This document shows, piece after piece, positions 53,638-62,909 of a DNA stretch of 64,000 nucleotides (its first letter is position 1; the number at the start of each line of letters is the position of its first letter). Origin of the DNA: JBBDMU01 sp040905685 (GTDB taxonomy: Bacteria > Bacteroidota > Rhodothermia > Balneolales > Natronogracilivirgulaceae). The notes beneath the pieces were generated by a model. That model saw only the letters and a program-made list of their open reading frames with translations, was not told the DNA's origin and did not search any database. Both the position numbers and the translations under genes were made by a program. The DNA is taken from positions 1-64,000 of the forward strand of contig JBBDRB010000110.1 in assembly GCA_040905685.1 (NCBI GenBank), in the 5' to 3' direction.

Positions 53638-55647
53638 ATGCCGAACACCATGCAAACCAAAACCATGACCTACGGATGTTTTCCCACTTCCGTTTCCTGC
53701 CTGTTCCGGATCTTCTGCCCTGCTTCGCCAAAAGTGGAACTGGAGCTTTTTGATCATTATGAAGAGATCAAGGGGAAACGGTTCGACATGCAAAAAAATG
53801 GCGATGGCGTTTGGGAACTCACCGTTCCCGGAGATCTAACCGGTAAATACTACGGCTACCGCATCACGCCGCCGTCTGACCCGGGTTTTCTGTCCACCCC
53901 GGATCTCATTGCCGATCCCTGGTCCCGGCATGTGACCACCACGAACCACTACCGGCAGTTTGCACGCAGCAGGATCATTGCCGATGACCAGTTCGACTGG
54001 GGAGACGATCGGTTTGTAATTCCTGAAGACTGCCGGGATTTGATCATCTATGAAACGCACCTGAAAGACATGACGGCTCATCCTTCATCGGGGGGCCGTC
54101 ATCCGGGCACCTATGTAGGATTTATCGAAAGTGATATTACCGGCGGCATTAACCATCTGAAGCGGCTGGGAGTAAACGCCGTGGAATTTCTGCCTCTTCA
54201 AAAGTTCGGGGGATTCGAACCTCCTTTCAAAATAAAGACCCCTGAAGGGATCTTCAACACCTGGAATCCTTACGGCCGCAATCACTGGGGCTATATGACC
54301 TCCTTCTTTTTTGCACCGGAGACCATGTATGCCCCTGACGGTTCCAACCAGCCGGGAGCCCTGACCGGCAAATCAACCCAAGCCCTGACCAACCTGAAAA
54401 AAGTCGTAAAGGCGCTGCATAAAGCCGGCATTACCGTCATCATGGACGTGGTTTACAATCATGTATCCCATTATGATATGAACCCGTTCATGTATCTGGA
54501 CAAACCCTATTTTTTCAGGCACGATGAGCACGGAAACCTGCTATCGGCGAGCGGCACCGGCAATGATTTCCGGACCGAGGCCCCCGTGGCCCGGCAGGCC
54601 ATCGTAGAATCGATCTGTTACTGGATGGAAGAATATCACATCGACGGATTCCGTTTCGACCTGGCCAACCTGATCGATTGGGATACCATGCATCTGATCC
54701 ATCATGAAGCGCAGAAGATCAATCCGGATGTGCTGCTTATCGCCGAGCCCTGGGGTGGCGGCTACGATCCGACCGGATTTTCCGAACACGGATGGGCGGC
54801 CTGGAATGATCAGATCCGCAACGGGGTGAAGGGGTCCGACCCGGTTGACGATAAAGGCTTTGCCTTCGGCGCCTGGCAGCACGAAACCAGCCGCGAAGCA
54901 CTTGAAAATTTCATACGCGGGACCCTGGTGGCTTCCGCCAACGGTCGCTTTTATTCCTCCGAGCACAGCGTTAATTACCTGGAGGCCCATGACGGCTATA
55001 CACTTGGTGATTTTATACGCATAGGCCTCGACGCCCCGCTTAAAAACAGGAAGATCACGGACAAGGCCTCGCATACCCGGTTAAACGAGCAGGAATCCCG
55101 CATTGCAAAGCTTTCAGCCTTATTCCTGTTCGTTTCCCAGGGTATTACCATGATCCATGCCGGCCAGGAATGGGCCCGTTCCAAGGTCATTGCCGAAGCC
55201 GGCGTTGACGATCCGCACACGGGCCAGATGGATCACAACAGTTACGAAAAAGACAATGAGACCAACTACCTGAATTATGAGGAAATAGACCTGAACCGCG
55301 GTCTGTTCGAGTATTACCGCGGGTTGATCGCCCTGAAGAAAAATGCGAGGGCCCTGCGAAAAGCCCGTCCCGAAGATATCGTCTTTACCGGGTACAGCGA
55401 TGCCCTGCATCTTACCTTTACCATACAGGGCGAAGCGTCCGGTGACCCCTACGATTACCTGATCTCCCTGAACGGGAACCCGCACAACAGTCAAATACTG
55501 GACCTTCAGTCCGATTTCTGGGAAATGGTCGCCTCACCCCGGGTGGCTTCCTCTAAAAAACTGGTTGAGCTGAGCGGACTGGTCAAAATCCCTGCCGCCT
55601 CCGGGGTGGTCTTCCGGAAAAAAAGGCAAGGCGGGCAGCCCGGCTAG
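53638..55647 (+). CDS. GH13 alpha-glucan-active enzyme (pullulanase/isoamylase/GlgX-like)
   Basis: A 669-residue enzyme with an N-terminal CBM48-like beta-sandwich (about 15-100) followed by a GH13 barrel. The four conserved regions read VVYNH near Asp270, GFRFDLA with nucleophile Asp341, AEPWGG with acid/base Glu370, and EAHDGYT with His451 and Asp452. A TWNPYGRNHWGY block precedes the first. The absence of a signal peptide points to intracellular glycogen or maltodextrin use. Subfamily (branching, debranching, pullulanase) is not settled. It begins 1 bp after metG, so translation is probably coupled, and it converges with the small lipoprotein gene with a 4-bp overlap. Confidence 0.87.
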   Translation: MPNTMQTKTMTYGCFPTSVSCLFRIFCPASPKVELELFDHYEEIKGKRFDMQKNGDGVWELTVPGDLTGKYYGYRITPPSDPGFLSTPDLIADPWSRHVTTTNHYRQFARSRIIADDQFDWGDDRFVIPEDCRDLIIYETHLKDMTAHPSSGGRHPGTYVGFIESDITGGINHLKRLGVNAVEFLPLQKFGGFEPPFKIKTPEGIFNTWNPYGRNHWGYMTSFFFAPETMYAPDGSNQPGALTGKSTQALTNLKKVVKALHKAGITVIMDVVYNHVSHYDMNPFMYLDKPYFFRHDEHGNLLSASGTGNDFRTEAPVARQAIVESICYWMEEYHIDGFRFDLANLIDWDTMHLIHHEAQKINPDVLLIAEPWGGGYDPTGFSEHGWAAWNDQIRNGVKGSDPVDDKGFAFGAWQHETSREALENFIRGTLVASANGRFYSSEHSVNYLEAHDGYTLGDFIRIGLDAPLKNRKITDKASHTRLNEQESRIAKLSALFLFVSQGITMIHAGQEWARSKVIAEAGVDDPHTGQMDHNSYEKDNETNYLNYEEIDLNRGLFEYYRGLIALKKNARALRKARPEDIVFTGYSDALHLTFTIQGEASGDPYDYLISLNGNPHNSQILDLQSDFWEMVASPRVASSKKLVELSGLVKIPAASGVVFRKKRQGGQPG

Positions 55648-55934
55648 ATCCATTCCCATTCCTCCACTTTTATGAATGGATGCGACTGGCCATACCACTC
55701 ATCTTCATACCTTTCCCCTTCGATCTTTATGCGGCCTTTATTTTCCTTCCATAACCGGTCCAGCAATTCGGGTTCGCCATCAAGAAAGACGCGTTCATTA
55801 TCATCGGTCATCACGGCCAGTTGAACAAAGGGCTCCGCCCCGTACATCGACAGCCTCCCTTCCAAGGTTTCCCTGCCGGATGAGCATTGTCTTAGCAAGG
55901 TTGCGAACAACATAAGCAGGATAAATATGCGCAT
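55644..55934 (-). CDS. Small lipoprotein of unknown function
   Basis: A 96-residue protein. I start it at ATG 55934, since the longer frame has an implausible N-terminus and this start gives a good signal sequence (MRIFILLMLFATLLRQC, with a Cys that may be lipidated, though the lipobox is atypical). The mature part ends in a Trp/Glu-rich stretch (KVEEWEWI) and looks like a small beta domain. No family recognised. It is 25 bp after anmK, the last gene of the batA-HAD-anmK-lipoprotein operon, and its end overlaps the GH13 stop by 4 bp. Confidence 0.6.
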   Translation of the reverse strand: MRIFILLMLFATLLRQCSSGRETLEGRLSMYGAEPFVQLAVMTDDNERVFLDGEPELLDRLWKENKGRIKIEGERYEDEWYGQSHPFIKVEEWEWI

Positions 55935-55959
55935 GGTTCTATATTTTTCAAGGTGAGTA

Positions 55960-57129
55960 TTAGGGCAGGGATATCTTACCCAGTCCGTGCTGTTCACCGT
56001 TTCCGCAAACAGCCTCATTGGCAAGGACAGCAAACAAGGCCGCTTCCTTAGCATCCGGGGCCAGGCCCAGGGCAGCGGTGGACTTTATGGGAATACCTTC
56101 GAGTTCCCGGGAGAGCCACTGCATGAGGGCCACGTTGTGTATGCCGCCGCCGCTGACAAAGATCTCCGTGCCGGCCCGGTCGGTGATCACCTTCAATATG
56201 GCTTCGGCCAGTGTTTCGACCGTATAGCGGGTAAGGGTGGCAATCCTGTCTTCGGGATTCATCGTCACGGCCCCCGCCGCCTGAAAAGCCGGCTCCAGCC
56301 GGCTTAGCCTGAACTGTTCGGGTCCCGTCGTTTTGGGAGGGTCCTGGTGTAAATAAGGATGTTTTTTCAACTCCGCCAGAACCTTCCGGTCAACTTTCCC
56401 TTTCAGGGCCAGAGTTCCGCCTTCGTCAAATCCGGCTCCATCATAGTATTTTCTCATGGCCTGATCGATCAGGGTATTGGCCGGACCGGAATCCATGCTC
56501 AGGGGCGGAAACGCCGACGGAGCCGAGGGCAGCCAGGTGAAATTGGCAATGCCTCCCAGGTTCACCAGCACACGGTCTTTTTGGGGATGGGAGAACAAAA
56601 GGTAATCCCCGCATGCCGCCAGCGGGGCCCCTTCCCCGCCCCTGGCCGTGTCTTTCTGGCGAAAGTCGCTGATGGTAATGATCCCGGTCTTGCAGGCGAT
56701 GTGATCTCCGTCGCCTATCTGCAGTGTACTGTCAGGCATGCCCGCCTGCCCGTGCCTGCGCCGCGGGGCATGGTAGACGGTATGTCCGTGGCTGGCTATC
56801 AGGTCAATATCCCCCGGGCCAACCTGCCATCCGAGACAAGCTTCACCAATCATGGCGGCATGTATATGGGCCAGGTGGGTGTTCCAGATACACAGCGTCT
56901 CCATATCCACTTCTTCAACCGAGGTGATCTCCAGCAAAGCGGTCCGTGTCGACCCCAGGTAAGGCACCGATACGAACTCGTCCACCCGCAACTGCGTCTG
57001 CCTGCCCGACCCCGAAATCCCGCACAAGGCCATATCGAGCCCGTCCATGGAGGTGCCGGACATCAAACCGAGTATGATCCTCTCCTTTTTGGAAGCTACG
57101 TCAGCGAGTTTTTGCAAGCCTGGATTCAT
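55960..57129 (-). CDS. anmK: Anhydro-N-acetylmuramic acid kinase
   Basis: A 389-residue kinase that phosphorylates and opens anhydroMurNAc from peptidoglycan turnover. The signature GLMSGTSMDGLDMALC is at the N-terminus, and the ASHGHTVYH and GGIANFTWLP blocks are present, as is GGGIHNVALM near the end. I start at ATG 57129, with AAGG 8 nt before it; ATG 57144 is possible. The gene overlaps the HAD gene end by 29 bp. It fits a recycling pathway in which the HAD enzyme might dephosphorylate a related intermediate. Confidence 0.94.
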   Translation of the reverse strand: MNPGLQKLADVASKKERIILGLMSGTSMDGLDMALCGISGSGRQTQLRVDEFVSVPYLGSTRTALLEITSVEEVDMETLCIWNTHLAHIHAAMIGEACLGWQVGPGDIDLIASHGHTVYHAPRRRHGQAGMPDSTLQIGDGDHIACKTGIITISDFRQKDTARGGEGAPLAACGDYLLFSHPQKDRVLVNLGGIANFTWLPSAPSAFPPLSMDSGPANTLIDQAMRKYYDGAGFDEGGTLALKGKVDRKVLAELKKHPYLHQDPPKTTGPEQFRLSRLEPAFQAAGAVTMNPEDRIATLTRYTVETLAEAILKVITDRAGTEIFVSGGGIHNVALMQWLSRELEGIPIKSTAALGLAPDAKEAALFAVLANEAVCGNGEQHGLGKISLP

Positions 57130-57883
57130 GGGCGAGGCCTTCATTCCTTTTTATAAGCAATTCGTAGGCTTCAAGAACGGCCTGGGTGGCGCTGCCCTTC
57201 AGGCAGATTACCTCGTCAAGACTTCTGACCTCTTCGGTAGCATTGGCCGGGGCAAAAGAGGTGCCTGATATTTCCAGGGCGGCGATGTCACCGGAAGAAT
57301 CTCCGATATAGGCCATTTTTTGCAGTGCCACGCCGGTATAGTCGGCTAACTGGAGTAATCCCGAGCCCTTGTTGCTGGCCTCAAGGATAATATTGATGGA
57401 CACATCGGTACGGTGCACGATGCAGCGGCTGTATTTTTCCTCCACTCTGGGCTTGATATACCGGTAGATCTCCAAAACCTGCTCCGGATCCATGCTGATC
57501 AGTCCAACGTCCAGGCGCTTGCCAACTTCCATGGTGGTCCCCCTGAAACGGGGCATGACATCCCGCTCAACCCATTTTTTGATTTCCTCCATCTGTTCGA
57601 GAACCTCATCGTCCAGGTGTCTGGACCATTCAATATGGTACTTCTTCGGATCAAACAGTCCTCCGCCGCTTTCAAATATGATGGGTTGACGGATATCCAG
57701 CCACTGGGCCACGGCTTCGGCATATGGCAGCGGACGCCCGGTGCAGATGCTCAGCTCCGGCACACGCTCTTCGCGGCGGCTGCGAGCCTGCAGTTCACGG
57801 ATCTTTTGAATTACATCCCATTCGGGCGTTACAAACGGATAGCTGATGCAGCCGTCGATATCAAGAACAAAAAGTTGTGTCAT
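57101..57883 (-). CDS. HAD-superfamily phosphatase
   Basis: A 260-residue HAD hydrolase. Motif I is LDIDGCIS (Asp8, Asp10), motif II the CTGR segment near 48, motif III a conserved Lys (about 190 in ASNKGSG), and motif IV GDSSGDIAAL. A cap domain of the IIB type lies between motifs II and III. Substrate unknown; phosphosugars are typical. It overlaps the anmK start and is 27 bp after the batA gene, so it is probably co-transcribed with both. Confidence 0.85.
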   Translation of the reverse strand: MTQLFVLDIDGCISYPFVTPEWDVIQKIRELQARSRREERVPELSICTGRPLPYAEAVAQWLDIRQPIIFESGGGLFDPKKYHIEWSRHLDDEVLEQMEEIKKWVERDVMPRFRGTTMEVGKRLDVGLISMDPEQVLEIYRYIKPRVEEKYSRCIVHRTDVSINIILEASNKGSGLLQLADYTGVALQKMAYIGDSSGDIAALEISGTSFAPANATEEVRSLDEVICLKGSATQAVLEAYELLIKRNEGLAHESRLAKTR

Positions 57884-57910
57884 AGATCTTACAGGCGGTT
57901 TTGGATTACG

Positions 57911-58930
57911 TTATTCAGGCGTTTTATATTTTGGAGTTACCAGGGATATGATCAGGCACAGCAACCCGATGAACGCCAGGTACTGATACTGGTTTTTATA
58001 GTCGGCAAGCTCTTCGGTGGCAAAATCTCCCCGTTCCAACTGGGTAAGCCTGCCGATGAAGTCATCAAGACCCTGGGCCGAACGGGTAATCTCATAGTAG
58101 GTCCCCCCGCCTTTATCGGCCATCTCACGCAGAGCTTCCGGTTCCAGCCGTGTGGAAATAACCCGTCCGCTACGGTCCCGGTGCAAATCCTGCAACCGCC
58201 CGCTCCGCTCATCATAAACGGGTATGTTGCTGCCCTCGCCGGTTCCTATGCCCACGGTATAAATGTATACGCCCTGCTCTACCAAGCGGTCAAGGGCACT
58301 GCCATAGGCCGAACCGTGATCCTCCCCGTCGGAAACGAAAAGCAGCACCCGGGCCGAATTGGAAGAGCGCTCACCGACGCTTTCGAAGGATTGATAGGCC
58401 AGGTTCAGCGGAGAGGAGATGCTGGTGGTGGAAGAAGGCATCAGGTCTGAATCGGCAATGTCGAGGAAGGTCCGGAACGCCGCATAATCGGTGGTCAGGG
58501 GACTTTGCATATGGGCTTCCCCGGTAAAGACGATGAGTCCGACCCGGTCGCCCTGCAGATGGTCAACGATACGGCCGATCTCAAATTTGGCTTTTTCCAG
58601 ACGGTTGGTCCGGACATCTTCGGCCTTCATGCTGCGCGACAGGTCCAGGGCTATGATCAGATCGACGCCTTCGCGCTGCACCTCGCGGACCTCCGTTCCT
58701 ATTTTAGGTCCGGCCAGTGCAAGGATGAGAAAACCCAGGCCTGTAAATAAAAACACCTGCTGGATCTTTTTGCCGGTTTTCCACTGGTTGGGGAGCAGTT
58801 TCCCGAACAGTTCATCGGAAAAATAAAGGCTTCTCTTCCGGCGTATCGTCCGGTACAGGTGCCAGGACAACGCCATGAGCAGCGGAACAATCCATAATAA
58901 CCATAGCCAGCCGGCCGATTCCCAGATCAT
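57911..58930 (-). CDS. VWA-domain membrane protein (BatA/BatB-like)
   Basis: A 339-residue membrane protein. One transmembrane segment lies at about 5-25, another at about 58-74, and one at the C-terminus (about 316-334). Between them is a von Willebrand A domain with the MIDAS motif Asp96-x-Ser98-x-Ser100 (ALDLSRS) and a later SDGEDHG. This is the Bat (aerotolerance) family. Bat genes usually lie next to a MoxR ATPase and DUF58 gene; here the next genes are a HAD phosphatase and anmK. It faces cysS across a 226-bp region that should hold both promoters. Confidence 0.9.
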   Translation of the reverse strand: MIWESAGWLWLLWIVPLLMALSWHLYRTIRRKRSLYFSDELFGKLLPNQWKTGKKIQQVFLFTGLGFLILALAGPKIGTEVREVQREGVDLIIALDLSRSMKAEDVRTNRLEKAKFEIGRIVDHLQGDRVGLIVFTGEAHMQSPLTTDYAAFRTFLDIADSDLMPSSTTSISSPLNLAYQSFESVGERSSNSARVLLFVSDGEDHGSAYGSALDRLVEQGVYIYTVGIGTGEGSNIPVYDERSGRLQDLHRDRSGRVISTRLEPEALREMADKGGGTYYEITRSAQGLDDFIGRLTQLERGDFATEELADYKNQYQYLAFIGLLCLIISLVTPKYKTPE

Positions 58931-59156
58931 GAAATTCTGTTATAATTTGATGGTTTTGACAAAGTGGTAAGAACGGCCATATTTTCCGGCATATTGTTGC
59001 AACTTTCAGGGATGCATCACGGTTCAAAATGAAAAGTAGGCAGAATGCTCTTCAAAAAGAAGTAATACTTATCCGCCGGACGGCAACTTTAGGGCTATTT
59101 CTTTACAACCTCTGTTTGTATCTTATTGCCCAAATAACCGTCCCACACATTTTTTC

Positions 59157-60602
59157 ATGGATCAGCTCCACATTTACAACACACTTTCGAGAAAAAAAGA
59201 AAAATTTAAACCTCTGAAAGACGGCTTTGCGGGAATTTATGTATGCGGTCCAACCGTTTATGGCGATCCTCATCTGGGACACGCCAAAAGCTATATCGCC
59301 TTTGATATCGTCGTTCGCTACCTGGAATACCTCGGCTACAAGGTTCGCTACGTGCAAAACATCACGGATGTCGGTCACCTGACCGACGATGCCGATGAGG
59401 GCGAAGACAAGCTTCTGCTGCAGTCCCGCCTGGAGCGCAAGGAACCCATGGAAATAGCTGAAAAATATACCTACAACTATTTCCGGGATATGGATCTGCT
59501 GGGCGTCCGCCGTCCGGACATCTCCCCCCGGGCCACCGGCCACATTCCCGAGCAGATCGATATGATCCAAAGGCTCATTGACAACGGTCATGCCTATGAA
59601 GTCGACGGAAACGTGTATTTTGAGGTCAGTACCCTGCCTGATTACGGCAAACTAAGCGGGCGGACAATTGAAGAATCCGAAAGCGGAACGCGTGTGGAGT
59701 CCGGCCGCGATAAAAAAAATCCGGCCGACTTTGCCCTGTGGAAGAAGGCCGATCCGTCTCACCTTATGCAATGGAACTCCCCCTGGGGACAAGGATACCC
59801 GGGCTGGCATATTGAATGCTCGGCCATGTCGGTAAAATACCTTGGCGATACCTTTGATATCCATGGCGGGGGACTGGAAAATCAGTTTCCCCATCACGAA
59901 TGCGAGATTGCCCAGTGTGAAGGGGCCGGCTATCATCCGTTCGTCCGCTACTGGATGCACAATAACATGGTCACCCTGAACGGGCAGAAAATGGGTAAGT
60001 CCCTCGGAAACGCCATCAGCTTGCAGGGCTTTTTTACCGGCGACCATCCCCTGCTCAGCCGGTCCTGGCAGCCGGATGTGATCCGTTTTTTCCTGCTTCA
60101 AAGCCATTATGGCAGTACGACCGACTTCTCGGAACCTGCATTGGAAGCCGCTGAGGCCGGGCTGAAAAATATGTATGAACTGCTGCTGACCATCCGCGAT
60201 GCCGGCCCCGGCCGTGCCCCCCCCTTTGATCTGGCGACTTTTCAGCGGGATCTTGAAGCACGGATGAACGATGATTTTAACTCGGCCAAAGCCCTTGCCT
60301 GCATTTTCGAAACGCTGAAACCGGTACGCGGTCAAATCTCCCGGGGCGAGGTTCCCGAAAATATCAATGCGCTATCCCGCTACATCATTAGCTTTTGCTC
60401 CGACGTGCTGGGAATTACGCTAAAAGAAGAGACCGGGATAGACAAAAAGCTGGTGAACGGACTGATAGAGATCCTGCTCGATTTGCGGTCCCGGGCCAGG
60501 GAAAACAAGGATTTCCAGACCTCAGACACCATCCGGGACCGGCTGACCGGACTGGGCGTAACCCTGGAAGACAAACCCGAAGGCACCACGTTTAAGCTCT
60601 AG
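59157..60602 (+). CDS. cysS: Cysteinyl-tRNA synthetase
   Basis: A 481-residue class I synthetase. HIGH is HLGH in GDPHLGHAKS and KMSKS is KMGKS (278-282). Zinc ligands are seen as CGPTVYG near the N-terminus, ECSAMS and HHECEIAQCE. The DALR-like helical tail fits. It charges tRNA-Cys in the cytoplasm. It is 44 bp before lgt on the same strand and may be co-transcribed with lgt, the glycosyltransferase and xerC. Its upstream 226 bp contains no recognised RNA gene. Confidence 0.97.
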   Translation: MDQLHIYNTLSRKKEKFKPLKDGFAGIYVCGPTVYGDPHLGHAKSYIAFDIVVRYLEYLGYKVRYVQNITDVGHLTDDADEGEDKLLLQSRLERKEPMEIAEKYTYNYFRDMDLLGVRRPDISPRATGHIPEQIDMIQRLIDNGHAYEVDGNVYFEVSTLPDYGKLSGRTIEESESGTRVESGRDKKNPADFALWKKADPSHLMQWNSPWGQGYPGWHIECSAMSVKYLGDTFDIHGGGLENQFPHHECEIAQCEGAGYHPFVRYWMHNNMVTLNGQKMGKSLGNAISLQGFFTGDHPLLSRSWQPDVIRFFLLQSHYGSTTDFSEPALEAAEAGLKNMYELLLTIRDAGPGRAPPFDLATFQRDLEARMNDDFNSAKALACIFETLKPVRGQISRGEVPENINALSRYIISFCSDVLGITLKEETGIDKKLVNGLIEILLDLRSRARENKDFQTSDTIRDRLTGLGVTLEDKPEGTTFKL

Positions 60603-60646
60603 GATCTGTTTGCTAACCCCGTTACCTTGCATATAATATCATCCTC

Positions 60647-61669
60647 ATGAATTCAGAATTTTTTTACTGGCGCGGCGATCCCGTCCTTGCCGATTTGGGC
60701 CACATTCCCCTTCCCTTTCCGCTGTTTATCTACGGGCTGATCGTGGGCGTTATCCTGTTTTTCGGGATTTCCTATTACCTGAGTGAGGAAGAGGAAAAAA
60801 AAGGACGGAAAAAGCGCAAAAAAGAAAAGGAGAAAAAAGAACTCAGCGGATGGCAGCTTTTCGGCCTTTTCGCCGGGTCGATGATCGTCGGCCAGCTCAT
60901 TTTCCTGGTCCTGCCCTCCCCCGTCATCGAACGGATCGGTCCGATTACCCTTCGCTGGTACGGCATTTTATTTGCCTGCGCATTTTTGACGGGCTATTTG
61001 CTCATGCAACGAATTTTCCACCATGCGGGCAAACCCCAGATGCTGGTGGAGAGTTTGCTGACGTATATCCTGATAGCCACCATTGTCGGTGCGCGGCTGG
61101 GCCATGTGATCTTTTATGACCTGTCCTATTACCTGGCCAACCCCGGCCAGATCCTGGCTGTATGGCAGGGCGGACTTGCCAGCCATGGTGGCGCCATTGC
61201 CATCCTGATCGCGCTCTGGCTGTTCGTCCGAAACCACAGGGAAGTTAACTTTTACTGGCTGGCCGACCGGCTGGCCCTGGTAGCCATACCCGGGGGCGCT
61301 TTTATCCGGCTTGGGAACTTCTTTAATTCCGAGATCTACGGCATTCCGACCGAAGTGCCCTGGGCTGTCATTTTTGCCCGAATAGATATGATCCCCCGGC
61401 ATCCCACCATGCTGTACGAATCGCTTCTTTGCATCGGGGTCTTTATCATTTTGTGGAGCATTTATAAATCCTATAATTACCGGCCGCCGGAAGGCTTGCT
61501 GACTGCCGTATTTATGATTGTACTTTTTACAGGCCGATTTTTACTGGAATATACCAAGGTCGAACAGGCCGATTTTGCCGCTGACTGGCTGGTGGGCATG
61601 GGGCAGCTGCTCAGCATTCCGTTCATTATTTTTGGCATATGGCTGCTGAAAACTCGGGTGAACCGGTGA
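60647..61669 (+). CDS. lgt: Prolipoprotein diacylglyceryl transferase with charged insertion
   Basis: A 340-residue inner-membrane enzyme that attaches diacylglycerol to lipobox cysteines. Family blocks are present: GARLGHVIFYD, the HGG motif (LASHGGAIA), RLGNFFNSEIYG and RHPTMLYES. Seven spans are likely. Between the first two spans is an unusually long charged loop (about 45-70, with EEEEKKGRKKRKKEKEKK), which makes the protein longer than the usual 260-290 residues. The many lipoproteins of this window are its expected substrates. It lies 6 bp before the glycosyltransferase. Confidence 0.95.
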   Translation: MNSEFFYWRGDPVLADLGHIPLPFPLFIYGLIVGVILFFGISYYLSEEEEKKGRKKRKKEKEKKELSGWQLFGLFAGSMIVGQLIFLVLPSPVIERIGPITLRWYGILFACAFLTGYLLMQRIFHHAGKPQMLVESLLTYILIATIVGARLGHVIFYDLSYYLANPGQILAVWQGGLASHGGAIAILIALWLFVRNHREVNFYWLADRLALVAIPGGAFIRLGNFFNSEIYGIPTEVPWAVIFARIDMIPRHPTMLYESLLCIGVFIILWSIYKSYNYRPPEGLLTAVFMIVLFTGRFLLEYTKVEQADFAADWLVGMGQLLSIPFIIFGIWLLKTRVNR

Positions 61670-61675
61670 TCCGCC

Positions 61676-62839
61676 ATGAGCTTCCTCCTTGCCGCCGCGC
61701 TGCTGATGCTGATGACCATCACCGTGATCCTGTTCCGGAACATGGCTACCTTCAGCAGCCTTGAAGAGGCGGATCCCGCGGCCTGCAGGCTCTCGGCCGC
61801 CGTATGTGTGCCGGCGCGAAACGAGCAGCACGTTATTGAACGATGCGTTACGAGCCTGCTCAGCCAGGATTACCCGCATTGCAAGATCTATGTACTTGAC
61901 GATAATTCCACCGATGCCACCGGCCGGATCCTGCAGGCGCTGCAGGAACAGCATCCGGAAAAGCTCATGGCCATCGCGGGCCGGCCGAAACCCGGTGACT
62001 GGCTGGGCAAACCCTGGGCCTGCCATCAGCTCAGCCTGCAGGCCGAAGCGGACATCCTCATATTTGCCGATGCCGATACCTGGCTGGAGCCCAATGCCGT
62101 AAGCCGCACCCTGGCCGAATTCGACCGTGAAGACCTGGATTGCCTCACCATCTGGCCCGAGCAGGAACTCCGGACATTCTGGGAAAACATGCTCATCCCC
62201 CTCGTTTACTATGCCCTGGTGGGGTTCTTGCCCTCGGTCTACATACGACGTCCTCCCCGGTGGCTCCCGGCCCGTATTGAAGCCCGGGTAGGGCCGCTTT
62301 TCGCTGCGGCCTGCGGACAATTCATGGCATTCCGGAAACAGGCCTACGATGCCATAGGCGGACACCGGTCCGTCCGCCAGGACGTGGTTGAGGATGTGGC
62401 CCTGGCCCGGCATGTAAAACGGAACGGCTACCGGATGAATATGTACAATGGCCTGGATACCGTTCACTGCCGCATGTACGAAAATGAAAAGGCCATCCGG
62501 GAAGGATTCCGAAAGAATTTCCTGGCCGGCTTCGGATCCGGCTTTAGCCTTTTTCTGATGGCCGGTCTGCTGCACCTTATTCTCTACGTGTTTCCGGTTT
62601 TTACCTTTATCCAGGCCCAATACCAGGATTCGGAATTGATTTCAGGTTTGTCGGCTATGTGCATTTCCCTGTTTTTGCTTCACCGGTTTATCCTGGCACT
62701 CTGGTTCAGATGGCCGGTCATCTATGTGCTGCTGCATCCGCTATCCGTGCTATGGTATCAGTTTTTGGCCCTGATCGTGTTATGGGATTACCTGACAGGG
62801 AGATCCCCGACCTGGAAAGGACGTACCCTGAAAAATTAA
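61676..62839 (+). CDS. Family 2 glycosyltransferase, CrtQ/HpnB-like
   Basis: A 387-residue membrane glycosyltransferase. An N-terminal span (about 3-20) precedes the GT-A catalytic domain: VPARNEQHVIERC, the nucleotide-binding DDNST (about 76), DADTW (about 127-131) and EDVALARHVKRNG (about 239-251). Three or four C-terminal spans follow. The sequence resembles CrtQ- and HpnB-type enzymes that glycosylate carotenoids or hopanoid-like lipids, but the acceptor cannot be read from sequence. It is 6 bp after lgt, so it is co-transcribed. Confidence 0.8.
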   Translation: MSFLLAAALLMLMTITVILFRNMATFSSLEEADPAACRLSAAVCVPARNEQHVIERCVTSLLSQDYPHCKIYVLDDNSTDATGRILQALQEQHPEKLMAIAGRPKPGDWLGKPWACHQLSLQAEADILIFADADTWLEPNAVSRTLAEFDREDLDCLTIWPEQELRTFWENMLIPLVYYALVGFLPSVYIRRPPRWLPARIEARVGPLFAAACGQFMAFRKQAYDAIGGHRSVRQDVVEDVALARHVKRNGYRMNMYNGLDTVHCRMYENEKAIREGFRKNFLAGFGSGFSLFLMAGLLHLILYVFPVFTFIQAQYQDSELISGLSAMCISLFLLHRFILALWFRWPVIYVLLHPLSVLWYQFLALIVLWDYLTGRSPTWKGRTLKN

Positions 62840-62909
62840 GGGAGCCTTTCATCCATAATATTTCAATGGATATTTCCATTTTCCTTAATAATATCCCATA
62901 TTGAAATTG

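Noticed and set aside
59029..59217. 62-residue open frame upstream of cysS
   Set aside because: It overlaps the true cysS start and has no ribosome-binding site or family pattern. The region is better read as promoter DNA.
61541..62620. 359-residue minus-strand frame across the glycosyltransferase
   Set aside because: The plus frame carries the GT-A motifs and membrane spans. The minus frame is rich in Gly, Pro and Arg in a way typical of antisense frames.
62858..62906. 8-bp inverted repeat (ATTTCAAT and ATTGAAAT) around the xerC start
   Set aside because: The arms are AT-rich and about 35 bp apart, so it is likely chance. It could not be linked to a dif-like site.
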